Positions 12,901 through 25,249 of a stretch of DNA of 64,000 nt are shown here, piece by piece (the first letter of the stretch is position 1; each line of letters starts with the position of its first letter). The position numbers and the translations under genes were made by a program. Under the pieces are notes generated by a model. The model did not search any database. It was not told the DNA's origin and saw nothing but the letters and a program-made list of their open reading frames with translations. Source of the DNA: Lunularia cruciata (lineage: Eukaryota; Streptophyta; Marchantiopsida; Lunulariales; Lunulariaceae); NCBI GenBank assembly GCA_948567375.1, contig OX419757.1, forward strand, positions 29,884,001 to 29,948,000, read 5' to 3'.

Positions 12901-13490
12901 ATGGAGGATTAAAAAAAAGTGACTAGCCTTAGGTTAGAATCCTTGCAAGCAGAGTTGGAAAAGGAATGGGTAGACTGAGGTACAAAATGATCAAAAATCA
13001 TGGAGGAAGTGACTAGAAATTTGGGGATTGTATGTTACTTTGAAGGAATCTAAAGCAAAAAGACTCCAAGAATTAGAGGATATTGGAGACCAGTTGGTGG
13101 AAATTAAGTAAGAAGTAGCAAAAAGTAAAATGGCAAAGATAAAACTACATGAGCTCAAGCTACAAGTGAAAACGTTGGAAGGAAAGACATACAACAACCC
13201 AAAGATGGATCAATAAGAAAATTAGTTTAAAGAACATGTAGGAAGGAAATTCACAAAGTCTTATGACACTTTAGTGTTAAAAATGGCAAACTAAAATGAG
13301 AACATAACTTCTCCTTAGAAAAGCTAGAGGTGAAGTACCTCTTTAAAATCATTTAGTGCCAAGGATCCTTCATTGAAGGAAATATTTATGGTGGCAAGTT
13401 CGTTATAGTTGTAATATTCAAAGTAAGGAGAGGTCCATATGTGACAAAAGAAATTCTCTTTGGAGGAGAATAAATAACTTTCCCAACCAC
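9950..13490 (+). pseudogene. Family C internal unit 1: decayed coiled-coil protein of unknown function
   Basis: From about 11400 to 12780 a long, mostly coherent plus-strand reading appears with occasional stops and frame changes. It has a globular part around 11540-11990 (including 'TTYLTINPAIFINQIYK') and then a charged segment rich in Lys and Glu. A coiled-coil-like segment ('DLKREKTSLENTKKDQEAN') lies at about 12600-12780. A diverged homologue occupies 15050-16960. No polymerase, integrase or other recognised domain is present. The position beside LTR-like repeats suggests a gag-like protein of a non-autonomous element; that is inference. A short sequence around 10340-10400 recurs at 11160-11215. 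Confidence 0.5.
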
Positions 13491-14290
13491 ATGGATTTAG
13501 TAGTGTATAGTTTAGCAAGACGAGATAAGACAAAGATAAAATAATCTAATGTATAGTGTAGATATAATAGGGATATGCAGTCTTGATAGATCCTTGCACT
13601 TCCTCAACCATTTTTATTTTTTTTCATAGTAGGAAGTATTATTTAAGGTTCCACCCCATATAAAGGATTCATTCAGTCAATTGAAGTTGTGGAAAATGAA
13701 AGAACCAAGTGCTCGTTGTCACTTTGTTGAATTCTAAGTGTTAGTTATCTATATTCATGGAATAGATGTGAGTACACTTTGTAGTAGAAGCCCATGTGCC
13801 TACATGTGTGTGATTATTAGTACTTGCAAATAGGATATATGATCATTGATAGTTTTGAAGAAGCAAAGCAATGCATTGAAGGAAACTATAGTGTTGAGAA
13901 GTATTACAAAAATTCAAAAACAAAGAATAGTCACTAATGCAATGAACTTGCAAATGGATTTGTAGCTTCTAGGAAAGATAGAACTAACTTTTTTGAGGTA
14001 GGAATCTTTGTAGTTAAAATAGCCTCTTTGTAGTGGACTAGATCATCAACTTCATGAAATAGTTAGGATGTAGCTTACATCAAAGTGATTTTGGAGCTTT
14101 CCTTTTGCCATAGTATGCTATATTTGGTGACACCACACTCTTTTAGGAGTGGTTCTTGTCAAAAAGGTTAAATAAGTAATAGTAAAGAACCACAATAGTA
14201 AGATTTTTTTCCAAATCTAGTCATTTCAAAATTGTATTCTCATAAGAAAAACCTATTCTTGCTAATAAACTTTAATTTGTACAACACTAG
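13490..14290 (+). repeat. Family C LTR-like direct repeat, copy 1
   Basis: This segment matches 19790-20615 in the same orientation over several hundred bases. Shared blocks include 'cttcctcaa', 'agaagcccatgtgcctacat' (other copy 'aggaacccaagtagctacat'), 'gaagcaaagcaatgc', 'gtggttc' and 'gaggttaaataagtaa'-type sequence. The spacing of about 6.3 kb and shared orientation fit LTRs of an element. Exact ends are not resolved because the two copies are diverged. Confidence 0.6.
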
Positions 14291-17200
14291 GTTGTCACAA
14301 TTGGAAAGTCTAAAGATACTATGCATAGGTTCATAGAAAAGCATAGTCCTTATGTTTATAAGGATGCTGACATTTGAGAGAGGGAGTATGTGGTACCACA
14401 TGTTTGCAAAATTTGCAATTTTTTTCTTTTACCTATTTTATTATGAAGATAGAGCAAGTTATTTTCCTATTAATGGGAAGAAATCCCTTGTATGGATACT
14501 CTCCAGATTTTATTTTTGTATCTATTTGATTCAAAGAAGGCATCACAAAATATCTATTCAACATGAAAAAATAGGTATGAAGAAGTTAGGTTCAAAGAGA
14601 AGTTCGGTACAAAGAATCTTTTGAATTGGAGTCCATATGCCAATTTTAATGACACCAACACCCAGGTAAATAACTGCCACCAAGGACCATTGGTACCCAT
14701 AAGATAGTTCTTGTATGAAGAGCATGATTGCTTACCCATTGAGGACCATTATCAAATAACCCCTAATTATAAAACTAAGTATTGTTTGAGCAATTTCACC
14801 CTTGACAAAATTCTCCAAGAGCATTCTAGAAAACATTCAAGCATTTTTAAGACCTTTATAGTTTTAGCACACTTGGTAGGAAGATTTTTCAAGAAAAAAA
14901 GGTTATGAGTAAGATCCCTAAGGTGATCCTTTGATCCCCAAGGATAGATAAATTGGCAATGAGAGCAAGGAGTGATCTACTTGGAGCAAAAACTTGATAT
15001 TCTTGCTCTAGAATTGGGAATAAGGTTCATTTTCAATCATTCATGAGATGAGAAACATGACTAAGAGAGCAAATGAGGATCTTTGGAGTAATCCTTATAG
15101 CTGGAGAGAAGAGTATTGGAGAATAGTGCCAGTTTCCTTTGGAGCAATAACTATAAACATCAATATATGGGAGAAGAGTTCAATACTGAAATGGTTGAAT
15201 CATTTGTAGAGAAGAGATCCACAAGTAATATTTGGAGAGTAGTTACCTACAAGGATCTTACTAGATGCTTTAAAGTTTAGTACTTGATGAAATTGTTTTA
15301 CCTAAAGTGAACCACTTATCTTACTATAAACCAAGCCATATTCTTTGAGCAATTATATAAATGAGAACTTGTAAACTAGGTCACATGTTTTATTGGCAAG
15401 CTCAATCCATGGTCAAGTAGTTTGAGGAAGATGGAAGAACCACCAAGCTCATTCTATTTTCAATTCACTTCTACATGAGTTGAATTTGTTGAAGGATAAT
15501 GAGAGTAAGATATTTGGCAATCATTTCCATTTGGAGGAGTATTTTGCAGCTCAGCCCAAAGGACCAACTACAGTCAAGAACCATCAAGAGGCAGATATAA
15601 AGTTTGCCAAATATGGTAACCTTGTGGAGGTGACGGAAGTGGTTGTGACAATCACACCAAAGGAGAAGTAAGCTTTATCAAATCAAACTCCAAAGAAGGC
15701 ACAAAAAGATAGTAAGGAAGAATCCTAAAATAGTAGATCTTTCTTTGTATGAAGATGAAGGAGAAGCCAAAGAAGAAAGGGAAGAAGAAGACAATGAGGA
15801 ACTCACATTACAATAGATAAAGTCAAATTCAAGACAGCTATGTAGATGTTGAGTTATCTCTATAGGACGAACTGTAATACAAAGAGAAAGAGTTCATGGC
15901 CTAAGACCAAGAAGATCAAGAAGATTGGCCCAAAGACCCTATAAGTTTAGCCTAAGTAGAGCCAAGTAACAAGGCTCAAGATAAATATTGGGTAGACATT
16001 GAAGGTGAGGTAGAAGAGGCTTCAGCAACACCTGACCATGAAGAAGAGTGAGCAATAATTGGGGCTTTGGCATCCCTTGTAGTGAATAGAGTGGAATTCA
16101 TCTTCAATTTGGTAAGACCAACTTTAAGGTTCTTGCAAATGTACAAAGAAGTATGGCTTGATGTAGTTTACAATTTTCTAGTGAAACAATTACACACAAG
16201 CAAGTACATATCAAAGGCAAAAATGGCCAAAGGAAAGGAGGATCTAGAGAAGATAGGGAACCTACAAAAAAAGAGTGCAAGAAGATGAATGCACTTATTC
16301 AAGAGAACTATAAGGTCAAAAATAGAACACCTTGTTGGTTGTAGAATAGAAGACCTTCAAAGAAGACATCCAAAGAATGCAAGGAGAGTTGAGAGATCTT
16401 TGGATTGAAGGGAAGCATAAGCAGTAGGAGTACAAAGAAGAGCTAGAGGAGAAAGATGCAAAGAGTGCATGTATCTAAGGTAAGTTGGGAAGTGAGAAGG
16501 TAAGAATAGTCACTTTGGAGTTAAAGATGGCCAAGTGCCAAAAGGAGGTATTGATACCAAATAAGGCCATCAAAGAAGAAATTACAAGTGAAAAGGAGAA
16601 GAGAAAAATAGATGGGTGAACAATCATTCAAAAGATAACCACCAAAGTCATTGCACTAGCAACAGACTCTAACATGAAGAAGCTAAAGTTATCAAGGATC
16701 TATAAAATCTTTGGAATCAATTGATAGAACTTAAAGAAGAAGCAACAATATGTAGGATAACCAAGGCTAAGCTTCATGAGCTACAATTAAAAGCTCAAAC
16801 TCTTAGTAATCAAGTCTAAAAATTCCAAAAATAGAGCTAGTGTCCTTAAAATTGAGGGAGAATGTAGATAGGATGTTTCAAGGAACTTGTGATACTATAA
16901 TTTTAGAAATCTCACATTACAAGGAAAGATTGAAATCCTCCTTAGGAAAATTAGAGGCAAAGGTAGTTTTTTGTAGTTGTTTTGGTAGAAAGATCTTCAA
17001 TGGATCTAGATTCTTTATAGTTTTATGATCTTTGGAGTACAAGGAAGATGTCCAAAGATTACAAATGTAACAATATGGAGTTTACAAGTGATTAATTGAG
17101 ACTAGAAAAGTAGAAAATAGGCCATATTAGCTAAGAATTATAAGAATATTCTAGCAGCATCTAGGAACATTTTTAGTACTTTCCTAGTATTAGGTAATGT

Positions 17201-19790
17201 GTATGCCAAGTGGTGACTTCTAGGAGGAAGTTTCTTGGGAAGCTTCCCAACTAACTTAGCTTGCATACCAAGTAGGTGGCTTCTAGAACTACCTTAGCTT
17301 GTATGAAAATTAGGCCACTTCTAGAAGGAAGGTTCTTGAGAAGCTTCCTGGTTAGCTTAACTTGTACTCTAAGAAGGTGGCTTTTAGAAAGCTTCATGAG
17401 AAGTTTCTCAAGAGCCTTGTATATTCCTTATAAATACCAATGTCCAAGCTTATGCTAGGTATTCATAGTTTCCCAGATTCAAGAGTCCTAATGTGATCTT
17501 TCACTATGATCTTCCATTCTCTTATTTCTCTCCTCAGTCTTTTATAACAACAAAGATTTTCTTTGGAAAAGAGTAAAAAAATTTCCCAAGACACAATGTT
17601 GTATTGTGGTTTGCCTAGTGATTGGAATATTCTAAGTATGTATATTTCTCTTTGAGTGACTAAGTTTGTATATTGCTCTCTATTGTATACAATGCAAGTG
17701 AACTTACAGTGGATCAATTTCCATATGAGCACTCCAAGTATATTCACATGATTTGCAATATGAATTATAGTCTTGTCCACATCCAAGGCTCTGATGTATA
17801 TTGGTGGTGGAAGCTTGATAAATAATATAGTCTTTAGTTTATTGAGTCTTGAGTGAGAGTAGAACATTGAAGGGATGAGTTTATTTGAGAGTTGTAGTAG
17901 AAAGTAGGAGTTAGTGCATTAAAGGTGAGTTTGACCATGAGATGTTCTATGCTCCTGATCTACCTGTCTTGAATCTCTTTTTCATTAGACTTATAAGCAC
18001 CATTATCACTTTTGTGCTTAGATTGTAGCTTATTTTGAGCTTTCATTCCTGTTTTGATGATAGAGAACCCAAATCCTATTATATTTCCTATGATTACTTA
18101 TGGATAGGTTTGGGACTTACCTATTTACATCCATTTTTTAGAAGGAGAGGGAAAAAATTTTGCTCAAGCACTTCAAGATGGAGTTTGGGGGTCCATATGT
18201 GAAAAGGAAGAGTTGCAAAGTATCCAAAGTACAAGAGTTTAGGTCCCAACATGTTTGGAGGAGTTTGAAAAGGCAATTTATGGAGTGAAGACCATGGTTG
18301 GAGAGAGGAGCAAACATGCTATGGTGGAAAATCTTGAAACTTAATATTTGAGTAAAGAAATATGACCCAAGGTGATTGATGGAAGGAAGGGGGTTATAAT
18401 TCATACCCAGGCACGCAATTTGGAAAAATTTGAGAGTTTTGTGATAGATGTTTAGGATATCTCAATAGGGTTGAAGAGTAGACAAGATTTTAATTGCATT
18501 TTGCCCAATAAATACTTCTATTGATTTGATCTCAAATCTGATATGATCAATTGAAGTTGGAGTTCTTAAAATCAAGGTGTTAGAGTGGAGATTATGATCA
18601 AGTTGGGGTTTTAATCACATCTTAAATTTTGGTTTGAATCAGCCTATGAAAATTCTAGTATAGTAGTGATTATGTCTTGTTCCTCTATATAAAGCTTTTG
18701 TGTGAATTATTCAAATGAGAATGTAGGGTCTTGGATCAAGTATACTTGGTCTGTATAGCTCAACATTTTTTTAACTTGGGAATTGATCTAAATTTAAGGA
18801 TTAGTTTTGGATTCAAATGTCAAACTTAACAAAGGTTTTGTCAAGAGTACCAAAACCTGTTGTGTAAAATCCCGTAAGCTTAGGGTTTATAGATAATTAG
18901 ATATGATACAACAAGCCCTATTGAAAATATTATCAAAAGTTCTAAGAAGTTATTATGCCCCCAATTACAATTGAATGTTAATTTTCCCATTGCAAGTCAT
19001 GATTATAAGAATAAAAACTTGCTAGAGTGATTTTTAGTGTTTACATGAATCCTTGGGCCAAAAATCTGGCCAAAATTACGCAAAAATGAAGATTGGAGCC
19101 TTGATTAGGATTTTTAAATTAGTATTTGAACCACAAATCAAGCTAAGTTTGTATTATTGTCAAAGGAGCTATAGAATGGTAGGATTGAGGTTTATTTTAT
19201 ATCATTGGAAATTTTATCTTATAGGATTTCCATTGAGTCTTTTAAAACATTAATTAATGCTACAAAATAGAAGTTATCTTAGTCCTGTAGATATTTCCCC
19301 ACCAAAAGGCATAAAATTTCCCTATCTAGAGTACATGTTGAAAATAAATCTTGGAATACAAATTTAGAGCAATTTTTGGATAGAGAAAGGAGGCTCTAAA
19401 GCACATATTTACAAGAATCATGGAGAGTTATTGTTAAGTTATTTGTGTTTGGATCATCTCCATGCTTTGCATGCTTGATTGTATGCCAAATTGGTTTGAA
19501 TTGGTTTGCAAGCATTGCACTTAGGTTCTTTTTCTTTAGGTGTGTGGTGTATCTCTCCTTGGCAATGTTAGAAGTAATGACCAACAAACTAGGATTATGT
19601 GTTTCAATTATAGCTTAAGTTACACTTTTCCTACTACTTGGTAGAAGGAAAATTGGAAATAGGGATAGAAGGTTCTAATAGTTGCAAATACATGTGAGTC
19701 TAGTTTATTAGTGATAGTCCTACATACAACCTCTTGTCCATAACCTCTATAACTAGGCATCTAGTGTGCTCCAGAGCAAGAAAAGCATAG
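14290..19790 (+). pseudogene. Family C internal unit 2, with a second decayed coiled-coil protein copy
   Basis: From about 15050 to 16960 the sequence is a diverged copy of the protein-like region at 11400-12780. It includes 'TTYLTINQAIFF' near 15310 and a Lys/Glu-rich coiled-coil-like part near 16340-16480 ('KEDIQRMQGELRDLW'). Stops and frameshifts are frequent. The unit is interrupted by a family B LTR at 17066-17546. The stretch 17547-19790 holds no recognisable gene. No pol domains are visible, so a complete autonomous element is not supported. Confidence 0.45.
17066..17546 (+). repeat. Solo LTR of family B
   Basis: The 481-bp repeat starts TGTAACAATATGGAG and ends TCTTTTATA. It matches the LTRs at 22950-23428 and 29348-29816, including the repeated AAGCTTC/GAAGCTT modules in U3 and a TATAAATACC box near 17433. 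Flanking 5-mers are ACAAA and ACAAC, one mismatch, consistent with an old target duplication. No family B internal sequence adjoins it, so it is best read as a solo LTR within family C unit 2. Confidence 0.8.
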
Positions 19791-20615
19791 TCCTATATGT
19801 TAGTAAGTTAGCAATGTATAAATCAACAAGGTAGGATAATACAAGATGCTAGAATCCTAAATGTATAATTTAGATGAGGAAGTGAAACCTTGATATATAT
19901 TTAGACTTCCTCAATCATTAGATTTCTTTGGTTGGGAATAGGAGAAGATTAAATATTTTTGTCCTTTTAAATATTCATTTAGTCCTTTGAACATGAATAA
20001 AGCAAGAGTGCCAAAAATCCTTTTGTTGCTTTTGCTTAAATTTTGAGTATCTGTTGTATATCCTTTGTTTAGTGCATGTGAAGAATCTTCATAGTAGGAA
20101 CCCAAGTAGCTACATATTTGTGATCACTAGTGCTTGTGACTAGGGTCTGGGATACCATATAATTTTGAAGTAGCAAAGTAATGCCTTGATGGGCTAAAGT
20201 GAGTTGTAGTGTTACAAGTATTATAAAAGAAAAGACAAAGAATAACTACCAATGCAAAGTGCTTTGGAGTTGTGCCTTCTAGGAAAAATAGAACACATTC
20301 TTTGGAGTTGAATTTCTATGTAGTAGAGCAACTCCTTTGAAATTGACTTAATCATCATCTTCAAGAAATAGTTGCAATGTATCTTAAGTGAAATGGATCT
20401 TTAGGATTTTCTTTTGTTGTAGTATGCCATAGGAGATGACACGACCCTTGTTTATGAGTGGTTCCAGTATAAGAGGTTAAATAAGTAACAATAAAGATAT
20501 ACAATAGTAATACTTCTCTTCAAATCTTCAAATCAATACTCCTCCATTTTTTACTTGTATCCTTGTAAGCACAACCTATTCCTTGCTATTATACTATAAA
20601 TTGGATGACATTGGG
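19790..20615 (+). repeat. Family C LTR-like direct repeat, copy 2
   Basis: Direct-repeat partner of 13490-14290. Its right edge, near 20610-20620, passes abruptly into family B RNase H coding sequence ('cttctaactttgcaactatag', related to 27476). This shows that a breakpoint or insertion joined the two repeats. Confidence 0.6.
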
Positions 20616-22490
20616 GTTTTCATAGCTTCTAACTTTGCAACTATAGCTATGTTATTATATGAATTACTAGATGGTTTGCATCTCATTGCCTTTGTATCTC
20701 AATAACTAAATGTAATAGAAAGGAATTACTATGTTGGAGTTCAAGAACAATTGTATATGCAACAAAGATGTGGAGATATTATCTCTTGGAGAAACAAGTA
20801 ATAATACAAACTGATCACAAAATCTTGTTGTAATCTCTACATGTGGAACATATAAAGAGTCAACATCATCATTGGGAGAGACAACTACAATTATTTGATA
20901 TTAAGCTTGAGTACAAACTTGTGAAGTTCCATTTCATTCTTGATACTTTGTCACAAGGACTTTATTTGAATATTCTTCTTGAATCTCCCATCATAGAAAT
21001 AATCAACTTGGTGTTAAAAAACTCAATGGTATACAAAGATTGCTTTACAACAAGATCCCCTCTTTCATCTTGTACAAACTCACCTTGAAGCACATGAAAA
21101 AGAGTAAGAAACCTTTTTGTTCAAGGATGGTTTTCTATTTTTCAAAACTTAAATCTACATTCTAAAGTATGGGAGATCTACCACTTGTGAAACTTCAAGA
21201 AGCATATGATTTACTAATTATTGATCATATGGGTGTGGACAAGACATTGAGTACCTTATAATACCAATGGTGGTGGTCAAACATGGCATGAGAGGTTCAA
21301 GAGTTTGTCTAGTCTTGTGATAGCTACCAATGCAACAAGATAGGCAACAAGAAGCTAGGTGGACTACTTAACCATTATTAATTTGATTTTGGAAGATGTA
21401 AGCTTAAATCTCATCACATTTTTGCCAAAGATAGACTAAGGCTATATAAAAATTTTAGTGTTTATTGATAAGCTCAACAAGTAGATACATTTTTCACCTA
21501 CTATGGATATAATAGATTCTCTAACATTGGCCATGATTTAATTTGGCATTGTATTTAACCACCACAAGATACCATGGTTCTCATCTTTGATCTTGATCCT
21601 TGAATTTTTATTAAATTTTGGCAAACACTCTTCAAGCTACTTGGCACCAAGCTTATCTTATCTATAGCTATTCATCCTCAAATTGATGGGCAAACCAAAG
21701 AGAAAATTTCACCTTGGTATTTATGTTATATGACTTTATCAACATTCATTACACCAATTTGGATACTTATCTTGTGGTTGCCAAATTTGTCTATAATAAA
21801 TCTAAGCAAGAAAGTATAAGAATCTCTCCTTAATTATGTACAAGATCCACTCATTCTAGATTCTCTTCTTGATCTACCACCATCTCATGTCCCTCATACT
21901 TCCACCTTCTTTTCTATCTTATTTTCATCCTTACACCAAGCCAAGTCTCATCTTCTTCTTGCCCAAAATTGACAAAAGCAATTTGATGATAAACATTATC
22001 ATGATCTCACCTTTCACTCATTTGATAGTGTCATGCTTTCCTCTAGTAACTTCCTTCTCCCTCTTGAAACCCAAGTTTGTAACTTACTTCCAATTGGATA
22101 GGTCCATTGATATTACTTAGATCATTTTTCTTATTGCTTACAAACTTACCCTTCCTATTCATATGATGATCCATTCTATCTTCCATGTTTCAAAGTTAAA
22201 ACCTTTTGTTTCTAACCAATATTCCTTTCTTACTTGTATCCAACCTCCTCATTGTTCTCCAATCCTTTTTTAATTATCATGAAGAATACAAAGTTGACCA
22301 CATTTTTGCACAAAGAGCCATCCAACATGGCAAGCAATGACAAGTTGAGTATAATGTCCTTTAGAAAGGATATCCACTTCATGATGCTAAATGTGAACCT
22401 CTTTCTCATCTATAAGATGCTCAAATGACCAAATAAAACTTTGAAGACTCCATGACAATGAGGACATCACCAACTAGTGGTGGAGGAATA
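20615..22490 (+). pseudogene. Family B element, 5'-truncated: RNase H, integrase, chromodomain remnants
   Basis: The plus strand reads RNase H ('FATIAMLLYELLDGLHLI', then 'EHIKSQHHHWERQLQLFDIK' at 20843), the integrase zinc region (about 21190-21370), the integrase core (about 21400-21870) and a C-terminal chromodomain area (about 22270-22440). All are diverged, with many stops. It corresponds part for part to 27476-29340 in the complete family B copy. Gag, protease and most of the RT are missing on the left, where the sequence abuts a family C repeat. It is followed by a 3' LTR at 22491. Confidence 0.8.
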
Positions 22491-22861
22491 TATAATAATA
22501 TTGAGTTAGCATAATAAGCTAAATATAGCAAAAATAAGGTAGAACCAACATACATCTAGGAATACTAATAATGTTCTAAAAGCATCCAAGAAGCTTCTAA
22601 GAACTTACCAAAGATAGAGTAACTTGTATGCTAAATAAATGGCTAGCTTAACTTATATGCCAAGTAGACAATTTGTTTGGCTTGCACTCCAAGAAAGATA
22701 TCTTTTAGAAGGAACCTTCCTTGGAATCTTCTAAGGAATCTTGTATTTAACTTCCCTATAAATACCAAAGCCAAAGCTTATGCTAAACATTTAGAGTTTC
22801 TCTCATTTGAGAGTTCCAACATGGTCTTTCATTCACTTATTTCTCTCATTGGTCTTTTACA
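22491..22861 (+). repeat. 3' LTR of the truncated family B element
   Basis: A 371-bp LTR follows a polypurine-like 'agtggtggaggaa' at 22476-22488. Its start reads TATAATAATATTGAG (family TGTAACAATATGGAG) and its end GGTCTTTTACA. It is shorter than the other family B LTRs and lacks part of the U3 repeat modules. A TATAAATACC box lies near 22760. Confidence 0.78.
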
Positions 22862-22949
22862 ACAAAGCTCTAAAAATTATATAAGAGATAACATAACTCT
22901 AGAAGAAAATAGAGCAAACACCACAAAGGATACAATACTTATTGTGGAT

Positions 22950-23428
22950 TATAAGAATATGGAGTTTACATACAAGTTAGTTGAGACTAATAAAGTAAAA
23001 AATAGGCCAAATTAACCAAGAATAAAAAATATTTTAGAAGCATCTAGAAAGCTATTTGGTACCTTCAAAATATTGAGTAATGTGTATACCAAGTGGTTAC
23101 TTCTAGGAGAAAGCTTCTTGGAAAGCTTCCTAGCTAGCTTAGCTTGCACACCAAATAGATGACTTTTGGAGGAAGCTTCCTAACTAGCTTAGCTTGCATA
23201 CCAAGTAGGCGGCTTCTAGAAGGAAGCTCTCAAGAAGCTTCTTTATTAGCTTAGCTTACACCTAAGAAGGTGGCTTTTAAGAATCTTCCTAAGAAGCTTC
23301 TCAAGATCCTTGTATATGTTTCCTATAAATACCAAATTCCAAGCTTATGCTAGGTATTTGAAGTTTCTCTCATTCAAGGGTCCCAATGTGATCTTCCATT
23401 CTCCTATTTCCTCCTCGGTCTTTTTACA
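22950..23428 (+). repeat. 5' LTR of the complete family B element
   Basis: The 479-bp LTR starts TATAAGAATATGGAG (a mutated TGTAACAATATGGAG) and ends TTTTTACA. U3 carries about three 60-bp modules with AAGCTTC/GAAGCTT inverted hexamers followed by 'agcttagcttgcac'. A TATAAATACC core promoter motif lies at 23324-23333. Confidence 0.88.
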
Positions 23429-23429
23429 A

Positions 23430-23441
23430 TGGTATTAAAGC
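23430..23441 (+). other. Primer binding site of the complete family B element
   Basis: TGGTATTAAAGC begins one base after the 5' LTR and matches the initiator tRNA-Met primer site TGGTATCAGAGC at 10 of 12 positions. The inverted leader copy has the corresponding TGGTATCAA on the minus strand near 24851-24859. Confidence 0.85.
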
Positions 23442-23766
23442 AAGAATGGAATGGATGGAATTTATGGATCACCAAATCTATTTCCTCTAATATTAGGATT
23501 TTTGCGTCCATATACTACCCAAGCATCATTTCATGTAATTCATTATCTCATGCTATGGGTAAAATTTCCTAAATATGATCATCTTGTCTGATGAACCCTT
23601 GATACTTCAGATACAAAGAATGGTGGATGTGTTGCATCTACATGTTAACTTAATAATTCTAGGTAGTTTGATGGAATAGTATCCATGGCGGCTATTTTTT
23701 ATGATCAAGTAATGCACAAATGATAATTGCATTATTTGGGCAAATAATGCAATTATCATTACTATC

Positions 23767-24524
23767 TGTAATACTCCAAGGATAGGAGACCTAAAGAGAA
23801 ATACACCATGAGAAACACATAATTTCACACTCAAACCTCTGATTCCCCAAAGGAGCACCTTCTCTTTATATATATAGACAAAGAGGATCTCCTCCAAGGA
23901 AGCCCCATGATAGGATTAGGCACATAAATAGGTGACATGTCAGCAAGCTCCACCCTTGGATTAGTCACTTGGATGGGTGACATGTTGGTCTTGGTCCTAT
24001 CTGGTTGGTCAAACAAGCTTTGATTAAAGTGAATCTTTTAGAGAATCTTCTTGTAAGAATCTCAAAATCACGTGGGTGAGGTACCATTGGAAAGCTCTCA
24101 ATGAGACAAACCAAGGGGGAGGGAAAGCCAGCCTTACTTTTGTTTGGGAGGGGGAGTTTGCACATTTTTTAGGCCTAATTCATCCATTTAGGCCTCTAAA
24201 ATTGCCTTCAAAGATTTTAGGCATATTTCAATTCCTACTCTATAAGTAGAAGTCCCTTTTTAGTGATACCTCTTTCTGATATATTTAGTCCATCATGTGT
24301 AACATCCTTCTAGATTTTACCAAACCAATTCTCACCTTTAAATCATATGTCTAACAGTTTGTTCTAAGGTTATCAAGTATATTTTAGTTTTTGCTCTATC
24401 AATAGAAGTACTCTTTTGGTGTTACTTCTATCTGATCTATTTTTTTCATCATGTATAACATCATTCCAGATGTTACCAATCTAAATTTCACATCTAGATC
24501 ATATGGCTAGCTCTTGGTATTACA
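23767..24524 (-). repeat. Family A solo LTR with an internally repeated tail
   Basis: The 758-bp repeat begins TGTAATACTCC and ends GGTATTACA on the plus strand, as the other family A LTRs do. The last third is present twice: the block from 'caaagattttaggcat' to 'catgtgtaacatccttctag' is repeated as 'atcaagtatattttag' to 'catgtataacatcattccag'. No family A internal sequence flanks it. The flanking 5-mers (CTATC and CTCTG) do not match. It sits at the centre of an inverted repeat made of family B leader sequence. Confidence 0.85.
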
Positions 24525-24980
24525 CTCTGTGCTATAATGGAGCAATGCACAAAGTTATTATTTTTTCATAACAATGATAACTTTGGGTATTGCCGCCATG
24601 GCTACTATGCTATCAAACTATCTATAGTTATCTAAGTTAACATCTAGATGCAACATGTCCAAAGTTCTTCATAAGTTACAATCTGAAGTATCAAGGGTTC
24701 ATCAAACAAAGTAATCATATTTAGAAAATTTTACCCAAAGCGTGAGATTAATGAATTGCATAAAATGATGTTTGTGTATTATATGGATACAAAAATCCCA
24801 ATGGTTTGGGGGAAATGGATTTTGTGGTCCATAGATTATATCCATCCTATTTTTTCTTGATACCATTGTAAAAGACCAAGGAGAGAAATAGGAGAATGGA
24901 AGATCAAATTGGGACTATTGAATGAGGGAAACTCCAAATGCCTAGCATGAGCTTGGGCTTTGGTATTTATAAGGAACATT
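24525..24980 (-). repeat. Inverted copy of family B leader and LTR 3' end
   Basis: The reverse complement of about 24540-24862 matches the family B leader at 23429-23750, including 'gaacccttgatacttcagat' and 'ttgcatctacatgttaactt'. The bases 24862-24980 match the family B LTR end, with a TATAAATACC box and 'tcttccattctcctatttc' on the minus strand. Homology to the LTR stops near 24980. The segment forms the right arm of a large inverted repeat centred on the family A solo LTR. Confidence 0.82.
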
Positions 24981-25249
24981 GATATCTATAGGGAACCCTA
25001 AACTTCTTTCTATAGTTGCATTATTCAAGCATTACTTGATTTTTGGAAGAAAGAGACCATCAACGACAAGAGCATGTAGAGAGAGCACCATTTTGAGAAG
25101 GAGAAGAGCAAATAGAATTTCCAAAGCCCAAGGTATTTGAAGGTAAGAATCTCTTGGACGCAATGGAAAATTTGTGTTTGATTAGGAATGCTATTTTGAA
25201 GTAAAAATCTTCAAGATGAAAGGAAATAGATTCTCTTTGCTCCAAGTCA

